Source: Auriscalpium vulgare
Taxonomy: Eukaryota; Basidiomycota; Agaricomycetes; Russulales; Auriscalpiaceae
Direction of reading: 5' to 3'
NCBI GenBank assembly: GCA_019915015.1
Contig: JAHBBC010000002.1
Coordinates: forward strand, 248,001-312,000
Length of the DNA: 64,000 bases
Under the pieces are notes generated by a model. The model saw only the letters and a list, made by a program, of their open reading frames with translations, did not search any database and was not told where the DNA came from. Positions 22,762-32,686 of the stretch are shown here, one piece after another (position 1 is the first letter of the stretch; each line of letters begins with the position of its first letter). The position numbers and the translations under genes are program-made.

Positions 22762-22764
22762 TAA

Positions 22765-23237
22765 GACTTTCATACGTGAACTGTACTTGCTACGATAGCC
22801 TTTTCCCTTGAGCTACAATATCTATGTTATGGTTACACTCTTCCGGGGCGTCGTCCTTGCTACAATGCACAAGTAAGAAAAATAGAAGGGACACCCATGG
22901 ACCCACATCTCATGGCACACGTGATCGATTGACCGTCTTGACTCGTCACTCGGAGGAGCCCCGAGGCAAGCTGGCTTGCCGTCGCGATCAGTCGGCGGAC
23001 ACTCAATCCTCCTGTTGCCGCAACGTACATTCAGTGATGCTTTCCAGCTGGATAGTGGTCCCGCCCCGTCCTAGGAAACAAACTCGCACTCACTTCAAGT
23101 CGTCGCAGGCGCCTTCTGGAGAATCGCAGGCGGCGCTTATGAAACACAAGCCGCAGGCGCATGGATCAGATTATCGATGAAACGACGCACAAAACACATC
23201 CACCGTCGGTCTCTCCTCATCCCCAGTCTTCAGCCCC
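22765..23237. other. Upstream region of the interrupted host gene
   Basis: No gene recognised. It probably contains the promoter of the gene starting at 23,238, but I see no TATA box that I would trust. Confidence 0.4.
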
Positions 23238-24482
23238 ATGTCACGTTCGCGTAGACGTCGCGAGCTCACTGAGGAGTATACGGGACTTTTCTCCGGTACA
23301 AGCGAGTGTTATTTTCTATCATTTTTGCTAACTTACAAGGACCTCGCAGAGGAGCAAGAGCTGCTGGAGCAAGAGTCGTTGGCGAGAGAATCGTCGGAGC
23401 GAGAAACGCAATCATCCCAATCAAACAGGAAGTGCTCATGGCGGAGGTGCGTAAGCGTCTCGCGACACCGGTGTATTGTTCTCAAGTAGAGCTTAACAGC
23501 GTCGAAATTGGGTGGCAAAGGTGACCGCAGCGCTTGACTTCTTCGGTATGTACTGTTCTGATGCCTGCCCCAGGCAAGCTGGAGGGCCTTCGTGTGGGTG
23601 TTCGTGGGCAGGCAAGGCCACGCCCCGGGCCTCCGTAGCGCTCACGGAGTCGTCAGTGCAGACCGGTGGATGCGGTCAAAGCTGCTGTGAGCTCTCCACT
23701 TCAAAGAGTGTTGCGTTGACAACTGATTGGGTCCAATTTACAGGAAGTGATCCGCATTGTGCTGCGGGAGCTCTTCCAGGACACCGACCCTTTCGGCCCA
23801 GAAGTCGATCACATGAAGGCCACAACGTTCACGCTACAATGGGAGGCCTCAAAACAAAGCCTAAACTGCTGCAACCTCGATAACTTCCGAATCGACATCC
23901 ACGGCACTCCGAAGTCAGCATGGAACGCGTCGGCGTCCCGGGTCTTCGCACCCTATGTCATTCAGAGGGCTAAGTGGCCCGACACCCAGAAGACCCGCGA
24001 CACCGTCTATGAAGCATTCGCGACATGGGTAAAGAGTCTCAAAGTCGAATATAAGAAGGAAAAGAAGACCCCCGGAGAGCGAAGGGTGCTCAAGTCGAAT
24101 CACAATAGGTCGATGCGCAAGATGGACGTGAGTACCCCTTTCGACCGTTTCAAGGGCACAGTTTCAGTGATCCTTTCTAGACCTACCATCGACACCGTAA
24201 CACTGCCAAGAATAATGGGCTCAGCCATTACGTCGAGGTCCTCAACGTCATGGGCCCGACTGCAATGTCGACCGACGAGTCCGAAACGGAAGACGGGAGG
24301 ATCGTCTATAACAGGTATAGGCCAGTATGGAGAGCAGAGCAGTTCGGACCCTGGTTTGACCTGCTTGACCACCTCAATATGAAGCAGCGTCTGTCCAATA
24401 TCATCAATCTCGACCGTCGAGGAGCCCTCCCTCACGTGCGTAGAGAGACGGCTCGGATCCGGCTGAGCTCTCAGCCCCGCCC

Positions 24483-24924
24483 TGTTACACGCCGCGCTGC
24501 CTCGCTTGGTAACGGCACGGACATATGACTTTCTTTCTCTTATTCCCTAACACCTTACTCTATCATGTGACGGATGGATGACTGATCCATGACTGATATG
24601 CCTGCAGGCCTCCTGCATGCATCCCAACAGCTGTTGGACTTATATCCCGCACGTACTGATTGGCTGATACGGAAGACTCCCTTTACTATATAAACCTCAT
24701 GTACATGCGACGACTCTTCAGCCTATTCATTTGTATCTGATCCCCTCTGATACTCTGAAGTGTGTGCTAGAACGGCGCAGGGCTACCTCCTCTCATCTTG
24801 TACCCTCGCCCGCAGACAGGTCGATCTAGACTTGCATCGATACCACTACAACTCCTTGCGGCGTTGTTAGTGCGTGACCCCGATACCCTCTCCCCGCATC
24901 TCGCGTACGGGCTAGAGTGTAACA
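24483..24924 (+). repeat. 5' LTR
   Basis: 442 bp, TG...CA ends, with TATATAAA at 24,687-24,694 and the predicted transcription start near 24,720. Pair of the 3' LTR. Confidence 0.92.
24687..24694 (+). promoter_or_regulatory. LTR TATA box
   Basis: TATATAAA in the 5' LTR, 33 bp upstream of AGCCTATTCA (24,720-24,729), the expected 5' end of the element RNA. The 3' LTR has the same box at 32,160-32,167. Confidence 0.7.
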
Positions 24925-24926
24925 TC

Positions 24927-24936
24927 TGAATAGGCT
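24927..24936 (+). other. Self-priming primer-binding site
   Basis: TGAATAGGCT starts two bases after the 5' LTR and is the exact reverse complement of AGCCTATTCA at 24,720-24,729, the predicted first ten bases of the element RNA. In Tf1 and sushi-group chromoviruses the folded-back 5' end of the RNA, after cleavage, primes minus-strand DNA synthesis instead of a tRNA. Position and length fit that mechanism. Confidence 0.75.
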
Positions 24937-25595
24937 CTCCCAAAGTCTACATCGACGCAGTGGCGATCTTCAAGAAAATCAAAGGAGAAGAGCGATTCTC
25001 CTCAGACTGGTATTCATACCCAGAGAAGATCGACTACAACGAACACCTAGGACACTACTTCGAAAGAGACGAAAACCGAACACTCAAAGTAGTACCAACT
25101 CGACTTGGTTGGTTCTACAACCTCGGAGAAGGGTGGCAACAATTCGAGAGCCCTGACGCTCCAGACCCACCAAAGACTATCAGGACTAGGATAGTGAGCC
25201 AGGACAGGCCATTTCCCTACGATTATCCAGGACATCCAGAACTCCCTGGACACGATTCATCACAAGTCGCGCAGACCCTCGGTACCCAAGCAGGGACGTC
25301 GAAAGGGGAAGCAGTCGCACCAGGATTATCCTATCAGGATATTGAAGTCAATCCGTCGGAACTACCCCAGTATCCACCACCGGAACAAAGCTTTGATCAA
25401 ACATACCGCGAGGTATACGATCCAATCGAATCATCACCTTCGGTGAAATCAGAGAGACCCATTGAACCACCATCGACATATCCCTCTCCGCCTCCACGAT
25501 CATCCCCACTCCGTCCATTGACACCACCGCTTCCACCATCGAGACCTCCTACACCCCCAGCACCCCACGCATTCTATCAGAACCCAGCAGCCGCA

Positions 25596-26666
25596 ATGTC
25601 AACCAAAGAGATCGGACAGAAGCCGGACAAGTATGATGGAGCTCGAAGCAAGTTCAGAGCGTTCAAGAACAGCTTCATGATCTACGCATCCATCAACGAT
25701 GTCATCTACGATAACGACAAGAAGAGAAACGGCTTACTCTTCACCCTTCTCACCGGAGCAGACATGGACAACTGGAAGGAGACGATGCAGGAAGAAGCGG
25801 TGCTCAGAACCTCATCAGCGGTAATATCGACAGAGAAACTCCTTGAAATACTGGAGCAAGAGAGAGGCGCGCAGAAGCCGAAGGAGACCGCATTCCGCGA
25901 ACTTCAAGAACTCAAGCAGAACGCTTGGGAGGTCGACACCTATATCACGACCTTCAAAGGACTCCAACGCATGGCAGGCCTAAACGATTCCATGTCCACC
26001 CTGGAATTCTTCAAGCGCGGTCTGAACCACGCGCTTTATCGATCGGTGCTCAGCCGAGAGAAGAAGATGCCAGAGACACTAGGCCTATCCAAAGATGCGC
26101 GAGGCACGGAGATCCCGGAGACAGGATGGTTCCATTGTGCCCTAGAGGCCGAAAATATGGACCGCGAGACCTTCTACAAGAAGGAAGGACACTACCCCAA
26201 AGGAGGGCAGAACAAGAAGAGCAACTCGAGCTCGAGCGACTATCGCAAGAAACGCGATCCTGACGCCATGGACACATCTCCCGACAACGTTCCCTCGGCA
26301 TACAATCGACGAGTTTTCCTTAGCCCCGACGAAAGGAAGAAGCTCATGGCCGAAGGACGTTGCTTCCAATGCAAGCAGAAGGGCCACCTTATCGGAAAAT
26401 GCCCTGAAGCGACGAACGACAAAGGGAAGCAGAAGGAAAAGACGTCCTCGGCATCCACCAATTGGCGCAGCCGATTCCAGAAAGCTAGAGAAGCCAAGAC
26501 GGAGGAAGCCAAAGACAAGGACAAAGAAGAGAAACCCCCGACATACGCTTCATCGTCCGACGACGCGAAGCTAGACGTCCGAACCCTTGTAGCAATGTTC
26601 AACAACATGAAGGACGAAGAACAAGAAGAGTTCTACGAAGAATCCATGAAACAGGATTTTGCTTAG
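25596..26666 (+). CDS. gag: Chromovirus Gag
   Basis: Capsid/nucleocapsid precursor. The first ATG in frame is 25,596, giving 356 residues. The region after it contains the capsid-like helical stretch (Lys-Tyr-Asp-Gly, Phe-Lys-Asn-Ser-Phe, Thr-Gly-Ala-Asp-Met-Asp-Asn-Trp). Near the C terminus is a zinc knuckle C-x2-C-x4-H-x4-C (about 26,361-26,405). The same frame is open upstream for a further 222 codons to the stop in the primer-binding site, with coding-like sequence rich in Pro and aromatic residues but no ATG; a GTG at 24,960 occupies the place expected for a start. Either the start codon was lost, or initiation is non-AUG. The C terminus overlaps the pol frame at the slip site. Confidence 0.85.
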   Translation: MSTKEIGQKPDKYDGARSKFRAFKNSFMIYASINDVIYDNDKKRNGLLFTLLTGADMDNWKETMQEEAVLRTSSAVISTEKLLEILEQERGAQKPKETAFRELQELKQNAWEVDTYITTFKGLQRMAGLNDSMSTLEFFKRGLNHALYRSVLSREKKMPETLGLSKDARGTEIPETGWFHCALEAENMDRETFYKKEGHYPKGGQNKKSNSSSSDYRKKRDPDAMDTSPDNVPSAYNRRVFLSPDERKKLMAEGRCFQCKQKGHLIGKCPEATNDKGKQKEKTSSASTNWRSRFQKAREAKTEEAKDKDKEEKPPTYASSSDDAKLDVRTLVAMFNNMKDEEQEEFYEESMKQDFA

Positions 26667-26695
26667 GCCCAAACCTGACGGCTTGGACGAGGGCC
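26654..26695 (+). other. Putative -1 ribosomal frameshift signal at the gag-pol junction
   Basis: In the gag frame the heptamer G GAT TTT (26,654-26,660) fits X XXY YYZ and is followed by GCT TAG. After a 5-base spacer, GGCCC (26,666-26,670) can pair with GGGCC (26,691-26,695). The pol frame is exactly -1 relative to gag and open through this site. GGAUUUU is a known slip sequence in plant RNA viruses; its use here is inference. Confidence 0.55.
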
Positions 26696-29600
26696 ATATT
26701 CCATCGCTCTGTATTTGTACGCGGAAATCAGTCAAATTCCATGCGTTTTTCTATTCAACTGCAGAGCGAACAAAGAGCCGAGATAGCAGCGTTGATCGAT
26801 AGTGGTGCTACCGCAAACTTCTTGCATCAGAAGCTGGTAGACCGCTATAAGATCCCTGCTCAAGGACTTCCGCAACCGATCACGGTCAGAAATGCGGACG
26901 GAACGCCCAACAAAATGGGCGTAGTCACGAAGTACGTCGAGATGGACTACTCCATGGATGAACATCAAGGACGAGCACGATTCCTGATCACGGAACTCGG
27001 GCAAGAGAACATTATCCTTGGTCTTCCATGGTTGCAGAAGAACAACCCACACATCGACTGGAATCAAGGAACAATGCAATTCGAGCGATGCCCGCCGATT
27101 TGCCAGATGAAGACCTCCAACTGGCGGTCTATTGCGATCAAGATGATCGAAAAGAAGGCTGGACGACGACAGCGCATCCAGCGGATGAAGGAAGCCTTTG
27201 TACACCGAATGGAGACAAAGGCGCAGACAGAACAAGGAGCGGAAGAATTCTTACGAGGATATTTCGCCGAACAAGGACTCGACACAATTGATGTCGAAAA
27301 TAACGACGAAATCTACTGGAACCCAGGGTACGGAAGGACAGAATGCACAGAAGAGACCCTCAGACGAACAACCCCGGCGCAACAGATGGCGGAACAAGCA
27401 GCGGACAAGACGGCCAAGACATTTGAAGAAATGGTACCGGAGCAGTATCGACCGTTCCACAAGGTGTTCTCAGAGGAAGAAGCACAACGATTTCCCGCAG
27501 AACGACCTTGGGATCACGGAATAGAACTGAAAGACGACGCTCCGAAGACGATAGACTGCAAAGTGTATCCCTTGACAGCAATAGAACAAGAGGCATTGAA
27601 CAAAATGCTTGAAGAACACGTCAAGAAGGGATACATTCGTCCATCAAATTTACCATACGCATCCCCTTTCTTCTTCGTAAAGAAGAAAGATGGCAAACTC
27701 CGTCCGGTACAAGACTACAGACAGCTCAACGACAAAACGATCAAGAATCACTACCCCCTTCCTCTGATTCCCGAACTTATCGACCGCATCAAGGATGCCA
27801 AGATCTTCACGAAGTTCGACGTACGGTGGGGGTACAACAATATTCGGATCAAGGAAGGCGACGAATGGAAGGCCGCATTCAAAACAAACCAGGGACTATT
27901 CGAACCCTTGGTTATGTTCTTTGGGCTCACGAATTCACCGGCAACCTTCCAAACAATGATGAACGAGCTGTTCAAAGATCTGCTTGCCACAGGAAAAGTC
28001 ATCATATACATGGACGATATCCTTATCGCAACAAAGGATCTTGAAGAACATCGACGACTGGTGACACAAGTTCTCCAACGACTTCAGGATAATGACCTCT
28101 TCCTGAAGCCGGAGAAGTGCGCTTTCGAGCAAGACGAAATCGATTACCTCGGAATGATTATCGGAAACGGACATACGCGCATGGACCCTATCAAGATCCG
28201 CGGTATTGAAGAATGGGCTCGACCAACCACGGTGAAACAAGTCCGTGGATTCCTTGGTTTCGCCAACTTCTACCGCCGGTTCATCCAGGACTTCGGACGC
28301 ATATCAAGGCCACTGAATGACCTCACAAAAAAGGACACGAATTCGTTTGGACCACGGACTGCGAACGAGCGTTTAATAATCTCAAACGACGCTTTACCAC
28401 AGCCCCAGTCCTGGTACAGGCAGATCAAACGAAGCCCTTTATCGTGGACACGGACGGGTCAGGCTTTGCCTCCGGAGCGGTACTACAACAGAAGGATGAC
28501 CAGGGACGACTCCATCCATGCGCATTCGACTCGCACTCTTTCTCGCCAGAAGAACGGAACTACGACATCTATGATCGTGAACTCCTGGCGGTGATGCGAG
28601 CCCTCGAGACATGGAGACATCATCTCCGAGACGCACAACACACGGTGACGATACGCACAGATCACAAGAATCTGACGTATTTCAAGAAGGCACACAAGCT
28701 GAACAGAAGACAAGCCCGATGGGCCGAAGAACTGATGCAGTACGATCTACACCTCGTTCATATTCCGGGAAAAACCAACGGCGTTGCCGACTACATGTCG
28801 CGCAACTGGGAACTAGACGATGGAAAGAAGGACAACGAAGATCGCATCCTTCTTCCCGAAGAACTATTCACAGACCCGGAACAACGACAACAGGTGCGAA
28901 CAGCAGAAACAAGCGGAGTGGCCAGCATAGGACTGGACCAATTACGCGAGGACATCGAGAAGGCAATCGACAACCACCACGAGGAATACCTGATGGGTAT
29001 CAAGAAGAAGAACGGCTGGTCGACGGACTACGATGCAGAACGGCAAGTGGCAGTTTTGTTATACCAAGGCAAAGCTTTTGTCCCAGAAGCATGTCGACGA
29101 GACGCACTACGGCGATTCCACGATCACCCGGCATTTGGACACCCTGGCATCGACAAAACTCTTCTCCTTATACGAGAAGAATTCAACTGGCCGGGAATGA
29201 AGGACTATGTCACAGCATACGTCAATGGCTGTGGCAATTGCCAGACGGTGAAAAATCTACCCAATCGCAAAAAAGCGCCACTTGTGCCGATTCGACCTGC
29301 AGCGGACGCCCACCCCTACGACACGATCTCTGCCGATTTCATCGTCAAATTGCCCGTTAGTGATGGTTTCGACTCTATCTTGGTCGTGGTGGACCACGAT
29401 CTTACGAAGGGGGTAAATTTCATTCCTTGCAATGAAACCATCACGGCAGAACAGACGGCAGAACTCCTATACATCCATGTGTGGCGAAGATTCGGACTTT
29501 CGAAACGATTCATATCCGATAGGGGTCCCCAATTCGCGTCCAAGGTAATGCGAGCGTTATGCGCAAACCTGGGCATAGAACAGAACATCAGCACGGCATA

Positions 29601-30432
29601 CCACCCCCAGACGGACGGACAAACGGAGCGGGTCAATCAAGAACTGGAGCAGTACCTCCGAGCATACTGCAACTACGCGCAAGACAATTGGGCAAAGCAA
29701 CTGCCTATGGCTGAATTCGCGCATAACATCCGACCACACTCCACGACAAAGAAATCCCCGTTCGAGTTACTCATGGGATATCAACCACGAGCAATCATGC
29801 CGAGAACGATCACGTCCAATGTCCCGACAGCAGCCGCAAGGCTGGGAGACCTCCTCAAAGCACGACAGCAAGCGAGAGAGGCGCGAAAAGTCAAAGACCA
29901 ACTGGTGGCGAACCGAATCCGAAACAACCTTCGACCTCTGAAGGAAGGAGATGAGGTATTACTTGAAGCCACCAACTTGAAAACGACACATCCGACGGCG
30001 AAACTGGCACCAAGACGCTACGGACCCCTCAAGGTCAAGCGGGTACTAGGGCCAGTGACGTACGAACTAGAGATCCCGAAGCAATGGAAGGATCGAGGCC
30101 TTCACCCGGTTTTCCATGTCAATCTCCTAACGCCGTACAGAGAGACTGCAGAGTACGGGAAGAACTTTGAACGACCACCGCCTGACCTCGATGACGAAGG
30201 ACAAGAACAATGGGAGATCGAGACAATCCTCCAATCGCGAAAGTACCGGAACAACGTACAGTTCTTCGTCCAATGGAAGGGCTACCCCGAGTCAGAGAAC
30301 TCGTGGGTCGCAGCAGCAGACATGGGAAGCGCACTGGAATTGGTAGAAGAATTCCACGAGAAGAACCCCGCAGCAGTCCACATGACGGACACGATGCTGA
30401 AGAAGCTGGGGAAACAAAGGGCCGACCAATGA
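26661..30432 (+). pseudogene. pol: Chromovirus Pol (PR-RT-RNaseH-IN-chromodomain), one frameshift
   Basis: The first part (open from the gag overlap; first ATG 26,741, to about 28,345) has the protease motif Asp-Ser-Gly-Ala-Thr and a complete reverse transcriptase with Tyr-Met-Asp-Asp. Near 28,345-28,352 a base is missing (ACGAATTCG), and coding continues in the next frame to 30,432. There follow RNase H (Asp-Thr-Asp-Gly-Ser; Asp-His-Lys-Asn-Leu-Thr-Tyr) and the integrase zinc domain (His-Pro-Ala-Phe-Gly-His; Cys-Gly-Asn-Cys). Next come the DDE residues (Ser-Ala-Asp-Phe; Ser-Asp-Arg-Gly-Pro-Gln; Thr-Glu-Arg-Val-Asn), a GPY/F-like module and a chromodomain (about 30,210-30,370) with Trp-Lys-Gly-Tyr. 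The lesion falls between RT and RNase H; without it the copy would look functional. Chromodomains direct integration to heterochromatin marks in related elements. Confidence 0.9.
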
Positions 30433-30577
30433 GGAGAAGAGATAGCGGAGCGGAGTACGGACGACACCCTATTGGACAAGATAAGCAGACGTCAAGAGCA
30501 TAAAGACGACGCTAGCAGAGGGTAGATTCCCTCAGACTCCCCCGTCTACTCAAATACGCCCCACTTCCTCAGCCATT

Positions 30578-31918
30578 ATGTCGACTCGCTCCGTCAACAG
30601 CTACTACTACGCGGTCCCCAACGGACCCCGCGTTCACATCAGATTACTTGGCTCCAACGTCACCATCAGAAGAGTCACCCCAGCAGTATTCCAAGAGTTC
30701 GACGCCACGGTTTACGACAACGAACCGATCATGGAACGCATCGCGTTCATCAACCACTATCGGACTAGCCCCGAACACTATCAAGTAGTGCAAGCTCATA
30801 TGGCATACGTCAATGAGTACATCGACCACGTCCTCGACACCCTGACAGTACCCGATCCGGTCATCGAGATCACTCAAGGTATCCCGAATACCCGCACGCC
30901 AACAACTAGCGATGAAGAACCGAGCGCACCCCCCATCCTATCAAATGTTGCATCGTCGCCTGCACCAGGAGAGCAATCCCCTCCATCTGAGTACGACGAC
31001 GCAGAATCATCATTCGAGTACCCATCATCAGAACCACTACCCATTCCGTCCGGTGACGAACTCCCTATTGACGTCAGTACTTGGGAGGAGCCGACATCAC
31101 CACCGTATCAACCAGCACGAACACAATCCCCCGAGCTTGGAAGCAGTGGACGTCCCATTGACTTATGCTCGCCGTCGCCTAGCTGGACACGAGACACATC
31201 CCCATCTCCAGAACCACGATCACCGTCGCCTGAAGAACAGGACCCATGGCGACTTCAAGAACACCCCCGAACCTTTGGGGAATACGGAACACAGTACGAA
31301 GGCCGACCGCTGCTCGCCAGACCATGGGGAGGAGTTTATGAACCCCTGGACGAGGACACAGGACGACTCCCCGACGAAACCCATCAGATCCTCATCGACG
31401 ACAACGTCCACACTCAAGAAGTGATCGCTCGAGAGGGAGACGAGGGTCTACGAGCAGACATACGCCGCTATCAGGACGCCCACCGCCTCTATTGCGAGGC
31501 CGATGAACAACTGGATGGCTTGAAGACCCAAGTACTAGGTCTTCAGCGACAGATGTACGCAACAGAGCTACAGCTGGAGCGGTTCACGGAGATGCGGTGA
31601 GAAGCCGGTCAACGACTTTCAGACGCGAACATTGACCATAGACTGGACCGACGGAGCTACAAGATGGCGCGCGCACGTGTGGTAGCGCAGAGGATACGCG
31701 GAGGAGCAGACAAGGCAGGAGAAAGGAGACGACGACGCAAGAAAGGCAAGCAGGTCCGACGCTGTTGGATCTGTCACTCCCCGGATCACATCCAACGCTG
31801 CTGCCCCCGCAACCCCTACTCCATTCCCCGTAGCCGATACTACGACGATGACGAAGAAGACCGTATCGCCGGCGACAACATGCTTTGCGAGTTCGACAAC
31901 CTGAACGGCGAATGCTAA
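30578..31918 (+). pseudogene. Chromovirus ORF3, zinc-knuckle protein of unknown role (one nonsense codon)
   Basis: This separate ORF lies between pol and the 3' LTR. It starts at ATG 30,578 and is open to a TGA at 31,598-31,600. The same frame then continues to 31,918, about 446 codons in all. The minus-strand relative at 55,903-56,484 reads CGA at that position, so TGA is a nonsense change. Regions: a conserved N-terminal ~110 residues (Phe-Ile-Asn-His-Tyr-Arg-Thr-Ser-Pro), an acidic Pro/Ser-rich linker, a coiled-coil-like stretch (31,480-31,600), a very basic segment, and C-x2-C-x4-H-x4-C (Cys-Trp-Ile-Cys...). There is no signal peptide or membrane span, so it is not an envelope gene. A second nucleocapsid-like or RNA-binding role is possible. 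Confidence 0.75.
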
Positions 31919-31943
31919 GGTGTTGTCGCGGTCGACAACAATT

Positions 31944-31957
31944 CTAGCAGAGGGTGA
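31944..31957 (+). other. Polypurine tract candidate
   Basis: CTAGCAGAGGGTGA abuts the 3' LTR; AGAGGG is the likely plus-strand primer. The first 12 bases recur exactly at 30,512-30,523 between pol and ORF3. Confidence 0.5.
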
Positions 31958-32397
31958 TGTTACACGCCGCGCTGCCTCGCTTGGTAACGGCACGGACATA
32001 TGACTTTCTTTTCTATTCCCTAACACCTTACTCTATCATGTGACGGATGGATGACTGATCCATGACTGATATGCCTGCAGGCCTCCTGCATGCATCCCAA
32101 CAGCTGTTGGACTTATATCCCGCACGTACTGATTGGCTGATACGGAAGACTCCCTTTACTATATAAACCTCATGTACATGCGACGACTCTTCAGCCTATT
32201 CATTTGTATCTGATCCCCTCTGATACTCTGAAGTGTGTGCTAGAACGGCGCAGGGCTACCTCCTCTCATCTTGTACCCTCGCCCTCAGACAGGTCGATCT
32301 AGACTTGCATCGATACCACTACAACTCCTTGCGGCGTTGTTAGTGCGTGACCCCGATACCCTCTCCCCGCATCTCGCGTACGGGCTAGAGTGTAACA
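31958..32397 (+). repeat. 3' LTR
   Basis: 440 bp, nearly identical to the 5' LTR; followed by the CGCCC target duplication and then the continuation of the host exon. Confidence 0.92.
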
Positions 32398-32600
32398 CGC
32401 CCTAAGCTACCGGTCAATGCATACGACGCCGCTTGGTTTGCACAACAGCCTGTACCATATGGGGTGACCCATGTCTTGAAGCCGAATGTCGTGAAGGTCA
32501 TTAGTTTCGAAATCCCGCCAGAACTCGCACAGTGAGTACCCTACATTCAATATTTTGTCGTCGTTTTACCGTGTGTCACAGGCTCATAGCTATGCCATGA

Positions 32601-32686
32601 GAGAAGTGAGATGAAGGCTATCCAAAGGTGTTCATAGCATAAATATAATATTATTGCATGAACGTGCCCTGAATCCCGGTGATATG
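32601..32686. other. Short gap after the split host gene
   Basis: Nothing recognised. Confidence 0.5.

Larger units (their letters stand above)
24483..32397 (+). mobile_element. Ty3/gypsy chromovirus (7915 bp) with extra ORF
   Basis: LTRs at 24,483-24,924 and 31,958-32,397 begin TGTTACAC and end GTGTAACA and are flanked by CGCCC (24,478-24,482 and 32,398-32,402). Order inside: self-complementary primer site, gag with CCHC knuckle, protease, reverse transcriptase, RNase H, integrase, GPY/F-like module, chromodomain, then a separate ORF3. This order and the chromodomain define the chromovirus branch of Ty3/gypsy, and the design resembles Tf1/Tf2-type elements. The LTRs differ by eye at one base (24,812 versus 32,285) and a small indel near 24,533, so insertion was recent. 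A pol frameshift and an ORF3 stop make this copy probably non-autonomous. Confidence 0.92.
23238..32600 (+). pseudogene. Multi-exon host gene split by a chromovirus
   Basis: Exons: 23238-23295, 23340-23446, 23500-23545, an uncertain exon within 23574-23740, 23744-24127, 24181-24482, then after the retrotransposon 32403-32531 and 32582-32600. Introns are 44-54 nt with GT-AG ends. Removing 24,483-32,402 (element plus one CGCCC) restores the frame exactly: ...Ser-Gln-Pro-Arg-Pro joins Lys-Leu-Pro-Val-Asn-Ala. A last intron (32,532-32,581) leads to Leu-Ile-Ala-Met-Pro-stop. Motifs include Phe-Gln-Asp-Thr-Asp-Pro-Phe-Gly-Pro-Glu-Val-Asp, Met-Ser-Thr-Asp-Glu-Ser-Glu and Tyr-Arg-Pro-Val-Trp-Arg. They remind me of a large uncharacterised agaricomycete family, but I cannot name a function. 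The frame between 23,560 and 23,745 is ambiguous. Confidence 0.75.

Noticed and set aside
24960..24962. GTG as the confident gag start
   Set aside because: Eukaryotic initiation at GTG is rare; the first ATG (25,596) was used and the upstream open frame reported separately.
30578..31918. Retrovirus-like envelope gene in the ORF3 position
   Set aside because: No signal peptide, no transmembrane segment and no cysteine-rich ectodomain; instead a zinc knuckle and coiled coil.
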